The notes under the pieces were generated by a model, which was given only the letters and a program-made list of their open reading frames with translations, made no database searches and was not told the DNA's origin. A stretch of DNA of 18,569 bases from an uncultured Flavobacteriales bacterium (lineage in GTDB: Bacteria > Bacteroidota > Bacteroidia > Flavobacteriales_D > Crocinitomicaceae), in contig CAIRMS010000242.1 of NCBI GenBank assembly GCA_903879765.1, positions 1 to 18,569 on the forward strand, written 5' to 3'. Positions 14,862-18,569 of the stretch are shown here, piece by piece. The position numbers and the translations under genes were made by a program. The first letter of the stretch is position 1. Every line of letters begins with the position of its first letter.

Positions 14862-15635
14862 TTAGAATTCAAAGTCGAAGGACATTCCATCATAGAGAAC
14901 GGAAACATTCTCTGGAAGTTGTGACAAAATATCCTCGTGTTTTCCGAAAAGATGAGATATATGGGTGAGGTATGCTTGTTTGGGTTGAATGTCTGCAATA
15001 AAAGCCAATGCCTCCTCTAAATTGAAATGTGAAATGTGCGGAAATTTATGTAGCGCATTGATGATCAGAATGTCCACGTTTCTAAGTTTCTCCCGTTCCT
15101 CAGTTTCGACTGTTTTTGCATCCGTGATATAGGCAAAATTACCAATTCTAAAACCTAATACGGGTAATTTGTAGTGAAGAACTTCAATAGGTACAACCTT
15201 GATTCCATCCAAGTTAAATGGATTTTTATCAATAGGTACAACGTTTAATTTTGGCACTCCAGGGTAATCCTTTTCGTCGAATATGTAATGGAATTCACGT
15301 CGAAGAGCACTGTCTACGTTTTTTGAACAGTACACATTCATTGGTTTTTGTGAAAAGAAATTAAAGGCGCGCACATCGTCAAGACCCGCAACGTGGTCTT
15401 TGTGCTCATGTGTGAATAAAATGCCATCGAGGTGATTGATCTTTTCCCGCAGCATTTGATACCGAAAATCCGGTCCGGCATCGACGCAATAATTTGCGCC
15501 ATTCATTTGCAATAGAATCGATGCACGAAGGCGATTATCTCGTGGGTCAGTTGATTGACATACTTCGCAATCACAGGCAATCATTGGAATTCCCTGCGAT
15601 GTTCCTGAGCCTAAAATACGAACGGTTCCAATCAT
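14862..15635 (-). CDS. PhnP-like metallo-beta-lactamase-fold phosphodiesterase
   Basis: This 257-residue MBL-fold hydrolase has LGSGTSQGIP at 8-17, then cysteines at 21, 23 and 26, and the metal motif HEHKDH at 76-81. These positions coincide with those I recall for E. coli PhnP, where the Cys cluster binds a structural zinc and the HxHxDH site binds two catalytic metals. Later ligands are probably the His in VLHYKLPV, Asp in YITDAKT and His in THISH. PhnP opens ribosyl 1,2-cyclic phosphate in phosphonate breakdown, but no other phn genes are here, so it may act on another cyclic phosphate or nucleotide. It starts 12 nt after the exonuclease fusion gene on the same strand, suggesting an operon and possibly a nucleic-acid repair or turnover role (inference). 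Confidence 0.85.
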   Translation of the reverse strand: MIGTVRILGSGTSQGIPMIACDCEVCQSTDPRDNRLRASILLQMNGANYCVDAGPDFRYQMLREKINHLDGILFTHEHKDHVAGLDDVRAFNFFSQKPMNVYCSKNVDSALRREFHYIFDEKDYPGVPKLNVVPIDKNPFNLDGIKVVPIEVLHYKLPVLGFRIGNFAYITDAKTVETEEREKLRNVDILIINALHKFPHISHFNLEEALAFIADIQPKQAYLTHISHLFGKHEDILSQLPENVSVLYDGMSFDFEF

Positions 15636-15647
15636 AAGTTAAAGGTA

Positions 15648-17018
15648 CTATAAACTGACAATTCGGTGTTGCTTATCCTTGCGTAAGAACAAATTAATAA
15701 TCGATTTATTATCACGGTTTTCGGATGCTAATTCGATGTACCTCATCCAATGCATGGGTTCTTTTCCATGAAAATGAAACGGTGCAAATCCATATCCTTT
15801 GTAGGTTCCGCGGTCAATCCAGATTAAACTTTTCTCACCTTTATTTCGTCCTTTGTCGATGATGAAGAAGGAAGTTCCTTTGAAGTTAATGTGTTCTAAA
15901 AAGTTATTGATGCGTTGATTGTAGTCTTCAGGACTTTCCTCTTGCACACAAGCCCCTTTACATTCTTTAATGGTATAATGAAAGCAAGCTGATTGAGTCG
16001 GGTAGAGGTGACATAATTTTTGACACAGTTCAAATTTCTGAACCAAATGGCTTAGATAATCGCTTCCTTCTTTTTTGGTGCTAAACTGAATAATGGCTTG
16101 TTCTTCTTTCTTCGCTAATGAGGCAACATGTAATTGAACGTATCCATTTTCATCCACCTCATCAAAGATGCCAAATGGAAAAAAGCTTTTTCTCAATTTG
16201 CGGTTGTAAATAGGCTGGTGTTGTTTGATAAGCTCTGATTCAAGTAGCATGGCAATCAATTCACTTCCTGTAAGTTCATGTTCGATTCGACAAATATCCT
16301 GAATCATCTTCAGTCCTTTCGCCGTTTTGGTATTGCGCAAGTGTTGCTCAATGCGCTTTTTAATGTTGATGCTTTTTCCGATGTAAATCAGTTGGTTGAA
16401 TTCATTGTATAACAGATAGACTCCTGTTTTAGACGGAAGGTTATCAATGACCTCTAAACTCAAGTTTGGATGAATCGACTTCGGATTTAATTCTTGTTGA
16501 ATAAAGGTGCTTAAGTTATTTGGATCCTTGTGGAAGATCAAATGAAAAAGTTCTGTTGTCGCCTTGGCATCTCCGTCAGCGCGGTGTCGTGCGTTGTTGT
16601 CAATTCCGATTTCACGGCATAATTTCCCTAAACTATAGCTGGCATGTCCTGGGATGACATAGCGCGATGCGCGAACCGTACACATGTGCGGAAGGCGAAA
16701 GTCGAAACCGAGTCTTCTAAATTCACTGCGAAACATTCCGTAATCGAATGCGACATTGTGCGCGACGAAAACGCAGTCTTTGGTGAATTCAATGACCTCT
16801 TTTGCAATTTCAAAGAATTTAGGAGCGTCTGCAACCATTGAATCAGTGATTCCCGTCAAACGAACAATAAACTCTGGAATAGATTGCTCCGGATTAACAA
16901 GTGAAACATAGGAATCAATCACTTTTTCGCCATCGTATTTGTAAATCGCTAATTCAGTGATTTTGGAGTCTTTGGTATTCCCTCCAGTTGTTTCCACATC
17001 GACAATGACAAAATTCAT
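15648..17018 (-). CDS. DEDDh exonuclease fused to a UvrC-like GIY-YIG nuclease region
   Basis: The frame is open from 17177, but I place the start at 17018 (456 residues). There the protein begins MNFVIVDVETTGG, the expected start of a DnaQ-like exonuclease, while the longer version adds 53 unrelated residues through the divergent promoter. Residues 1-165 hold the DEDDh site: D7 and E9, D92 (AFDYGM), H145 and D150 (HRADGDA). Residues about 197-275 form a GIY-YIG nuclease domain: GVYLLY, YIGKS at 212-216, R222. Cysteines at 345, 353 and 357, with 332 or 336, lie in a UvrC-like segment (CFHYTIKECKGAC). This layout matches Cho/UvrC-related DnaQ fusions thought to act in DNA repair. It is probably co-transcribed with the PhnP-like gene. 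Confidence 0.87.
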   Translation of the reverse strand: MNFVIVDVETTGGNTKDSKITELAIYKYDGEKVIDSYVSLVNPEQSIPEFIVRLTGITDSMVADAPKFFEIAKEVIEFTKDCVFVAHNVAFDYGMFRSEFRRLGFDFRLPHMCTVRASRYVIPGHASYSLGKLCREIGIDNNARHRADGDAKATTELFHLIFHKDPNNLSTFIQQELNPKSIHPNLSLEVIDNLPSKTGVYLLYNEFNQLIYIGKSINIKKRIEQHLRNTKTAKGLKMIQDICRIEHELTGSELIAMLLESELIKQHQPIYNRKLRKSFFPFGIFDEVDENGYVQLHVASLAKKEEQAIIQFSTKKEGSDYLSHLVQKFELCQKLCHLYPTQSACFHYTIKECKGACVQEESPEDYNQRINNFLEHINFKGTSFFIIDKGRNKGEKSLIWIDRGTYKGYGFAPFHFHGKEPMHWMRYIELASENRDNKSIINLFLRKDKQHRIVSL

Positions 17019-17023
17019 GAGTG

Positions 17024-17031
17024 CGAAGTTA
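17024..17031 (-). promoter_or_regulatory. Candidate -7-like box (TAACTTCG) abutting the exonuclease start
   Basis: On the minus strand TAACTTCG fits TAnnTTyG and ends 5 nt before the ATG at 17018. If functional it would give a transcript with almost no leader. No -33 element was found at the normal distance, so confidence is low. Confidence 0.25.
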
Positions 17032-17052
17032 GGAAAAGGTTTGAATTCGGAA

Positions 17053-17084
17053 TTTGATGTCGCAAGGTATTTTATGTATTTTTG
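17053..17084 (+). promoter_or_regulatory. Bacteroidota-type promoter for the DUF4476 gene
   Basis: TTTG at 17053-17056 and TATTTTTG at 17077-17084 are separated by 20 nt, the arrangement known for the Bacteroidota primary sigma factor (TTTG near -33, TAnnTTTG near -7). The ATG follows 16 nt later after an A-rich leader with no Shine-Dalgarno sequence. This is the most complete promoter in the window. Confidence 0.65.
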
Positions 17085-17100
17085 AAAAAAAAATAACAAG

Positions 17101-18540
17101 ATGAAATTGATTACGAGTATTTTATTCCTTTTTGTGTCCTTGATTTCGATTGGGCAAAGTAACTTGACTATTTTCAATAACGGTGGACAACAGTTTTATG
17201 CCATATTGAATGGGATTAAGCAAAATTCACAGCCACAGACAAATGTCTATATCTCTGGTATCAAAAACGGAGGCTATTCCTTGAAGATTATTTTCGCAGA
17301 TGGAAAAACCCCTGATGTAGATAAAAATTTATTCATTGATGCTGCAAGCGATATTACTACGCGCATTACCTTCAAAAAAGGCAAAGGCAAATTACAACTA
17401 GTAAGTATGGAAGCGACAGAAGGAGTGATTACGCCAGGTGCGGTGGTTTATCGTCCGTCTGATGCTTCTGTTTATACAGATGCAGTTGTTCAAACTACTA
17501 CGGTTCAAACTACAACAACCCAAACCACAAATGGAACAACCAATACAAATGTACAAGCTCCAACAAATGGAAATGTGAACATGAATGTAAATGCAAACGG
17601 AATGAATCAACAAACGACGAATCCAAATGCGAATATAAACATGAATGTAAACACAAATGGAATGAATCAAACAACGACACAATCCGGAAATGTTGGGATG
17701 AATGTCAACGTGAATGCTAATGGAACTGGCATGAATCAAACACAATCCACACAAAACGGAAATGCAAATTTCAACATGAATGTTTCTGGAAGTGGAATGG
17801 ATCCAAACATGGAAAGTGGCAGTGTTGGGATTAGTATCAATGTTTCAGGAATGGATCCGAACATGCAAAATGGAAATATGGGCGTGAATATGAATGTAAC
17901 GGGCATGGAACAACAACAAGTGAATCCAAACGCAAATGTCAACATGAACATGAATGTGAATGCAAACGGGATGAATCAAACAGTGACTCCATCCAATAAT
18001 GCAAACATCAACATGAATGTGAACGCAAACGGAATGCAAACGCAAAACACTTATGGCAACAATGGGAATGTTCAAATGAACGTAAACTCAAATGGAATGA
18101 ATACGCAACAGAGTTCAGGACAGACGACTATCACAACAACGACTACGACCACTACAACGAATTCAGGTGGGAATGTCAATTATCAAGCGCCGAATCAACA
18201 AAACCAAGTAAATACACAGTCAAATGTGAACACATCCGGAGCTTTAATTGCTTGTAACCGAACTTTAAATAATCTTCCAACATTTTTAGAAGAATTGAAA
18301 GATCAAAGTTTTGAAGATGACCGAGTAGAATCGGTGAAGTTGGCTTTGAAAAACACCTGTTTAACGACAGAGCAAGCAGGTAAAATCATTGAGTTATTTA
18401 CTTTTGATGATAACAAATTAGACGTTGCTAAATTTTTATCTGATCGTTTAATCGATCGTGAAAATGCAACAGCATTGGCAAAATTCATGTCGTTTGATTC
18501 CAGCAAAATGGAATATAGAAAATATGTAGCGAGTCATTAA
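17101..18540 (+). CDS. Secreted DUF4476 protein with long Asn-alternating repeat region
   Basis: This 479-residue protein has a signal peptide (about 1-19, ending SIGQ), then a beta-rich N-terminal domain (about 20-115). A Thr/Gln linker (131-150) follows, then a repeat region at 157-341, a Thr-rich tract (342-353), a Gln/Asn linker and a C-terminal DUF4476 domain (about 380-476). The C-terminal match rests on LPTFLEELKDQSFEDDRVES, the CLTTEQAGKIIELFTFDDNKL segment and FMSFDSSKMEYRKYV. DUF4476 has no known biochemical role. The repeats are about nine units of 18-24 residues centred on NxNMNVNxNGMNQ, alternating Asn with small or hydrophobic residues. No sorting domain or lipobox is visible, so the location is periplasmic or secreted by an unclear route. 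It is transcribed divergently from the exonuclease gene. Confidence 0.85.
   Translation: MKLITSILFLFVSLISIGQSNLTIFNNGGQQFYAILNGIKQNSQPQTNVYISGIKNGGYSLKIIFADGKTPDVDKNLFIDAASDITTRITFKKGKGKLQLVSMEATEGVITPGAVVYRPSDASVYTDAVVQTTTVQTTTTQTTNGTTNTNVQAPTNGNVNMNVNANGMNQQTTNPNANINMNVNTNGMNQTTTQSGNVGMNVNVNANGTGMNQTQSTQNGNANFNMNVSGSGMDPNMESGSVGISINVSGMDPNMQNGNMGVNMNVTGMEQQQVNPNANVNMNMNVNANGMNQTVTPSNNANINMNVNANGMQTQNTYGNNGNVQMNVNSNGMNTQQSSGQTTITTTTTTTTTNSGGNVNYQAPNQQNQVNTQSNVNTSGALIACNRTLNNLPTFLEELKDQSFEDDRVESVKLALKNTCLTTEQAGKIIELFTFDDNKLDVAKFLSDRLIDRENATALAKFMSFDSSKMEYRKYVASH
17569..18123 (+). repeat. Degenerate tandem repeat coding for NxNMNVNxNGM-type units
   Basis: About nine imperfect units of 54-72 bp encode residues 157-341 of the DUF4476 protein. 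Units at residues 157, 177, 196, 278, 300 and 321 keep the MNVN(A/T/S)NGM-like core. Units at 220, 241 and 259 are diverged (MNVSGSGMDPN, INVSGMDPN, MNVTGMEQ). Codons for the same residues vary between units (aat/aac, gtg/gta/gtc), which points to an old repeat kept at protein level and not recent slippage. Confidence 0.85.
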
Positions 18541-18569
18541 GCTAGCTCATTTAATTTTATTTGTTCACT

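Noticed and set aside
17019..17177. 53-residue N-terminal extension of the exonuclease frame
   Set aside because: It overlaps the divergent gene and its promoter, is unlike any DnaQ-type N-terminus, and an ATG sits exactly at the MNFVIVDVETT start.
17398..18075. Three overlapping minus-strand open frames opposite the DUF4476 gene (118, 71 and 76 residues)
   Set aside because: They are shadows: the repeat on the plus strand lacks antisense stops, giving His/Ile/Cys-rich low-complexity products with no start context.
1..18569. Mobile elements, CRISPR arrays, tRNA/rRNA genes, phage or defence modules
   Set aside because: No transposase, integrase, terminal repeats, direct-repeat/spacer pattern or cloverleaf-like sequence was seen; all space is filled by the listed genes and short gaps.

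Overview
The window looks like ordinary chromosome from a low-GC Bacteroidota, most likely Flavobacteriales and possibly near Fluviicola/Crocinitomicaceae; the family placement is inference. The evidence is a type IX secretion system (T9SS) type B cargo protein, the T9SS component PorQ, a DUF4476 protein, an archaeal/eukaryote-like ProRS, a GlsA/GlsB-like glycine lipid pair, absence of Shine-Dalgarno sequences, and TAnnTTTG-like promoter boxes ahead of several genes. I see no mobile elements, tRNA/rRNA genes, CRISPR arrays or phage genes.

Layout. 1-3081 (minus): a small secreted Cys-containing protein, a 753-residue T9SS cargo (reelin-like domain, SprB-like repeats, type B sorting domain), then the truncated start of a CapD/WbpM-type membrane sugar-nucleotide dehydratase. 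3169-3618 (plus): CYTH/triphosphate tunnel protein. 3613-4574 (minus): an uncharacterised lipoprotein and an acidic cytosolic protein, coupled by ATGA overlap. 4640-5188 (plus): another unknown lipoprotein. 5258-9085 (plus): fused alpha/beta E1 of a 2-oxoacid dehydrogenase, then an LtaS-like membrane phosphotransferase/sulfatase. 9170-11360 (plus): proS and trmN6, 1 nt apart. 11357-12391 (minus): porQ, divergent from an ECF-like sigma factor (12520-13062). 13059-14791 (minus): glsA-like and glsB-like acyltransferases. 14862-17018 (minus): DEDDh exonuclease/GIY-YIG fusion, then a PhnP-like metallo-hydrolase. 17101-18540 (plus): secreted DUF4476 protein with a long Asn-alternating repeat region.

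Together the genes describe a gliding-type Bacteroidota cell envelope: T9SS export and a cargo, surface sugar synthesis, aminolipid synthesis, a periplasmic-facing LtaS-like enzyme and a 2-oxoacid dehydrogenase that could feed branched-chain acyl primers. These are mixed with housekeeping functions (tRNA charging, tRNA modification, DNA repair). All three convergent gene pairs share their stop codons, so the region is very compact. The most unusual items are the Asn-ladder repeat protein, the UvrC-like cysteine cluster in the exonuclease fusion, and a recurring promoter-like octamer sitting only 3-5 nt from four start codons. No convincing new multi-gene system was found.
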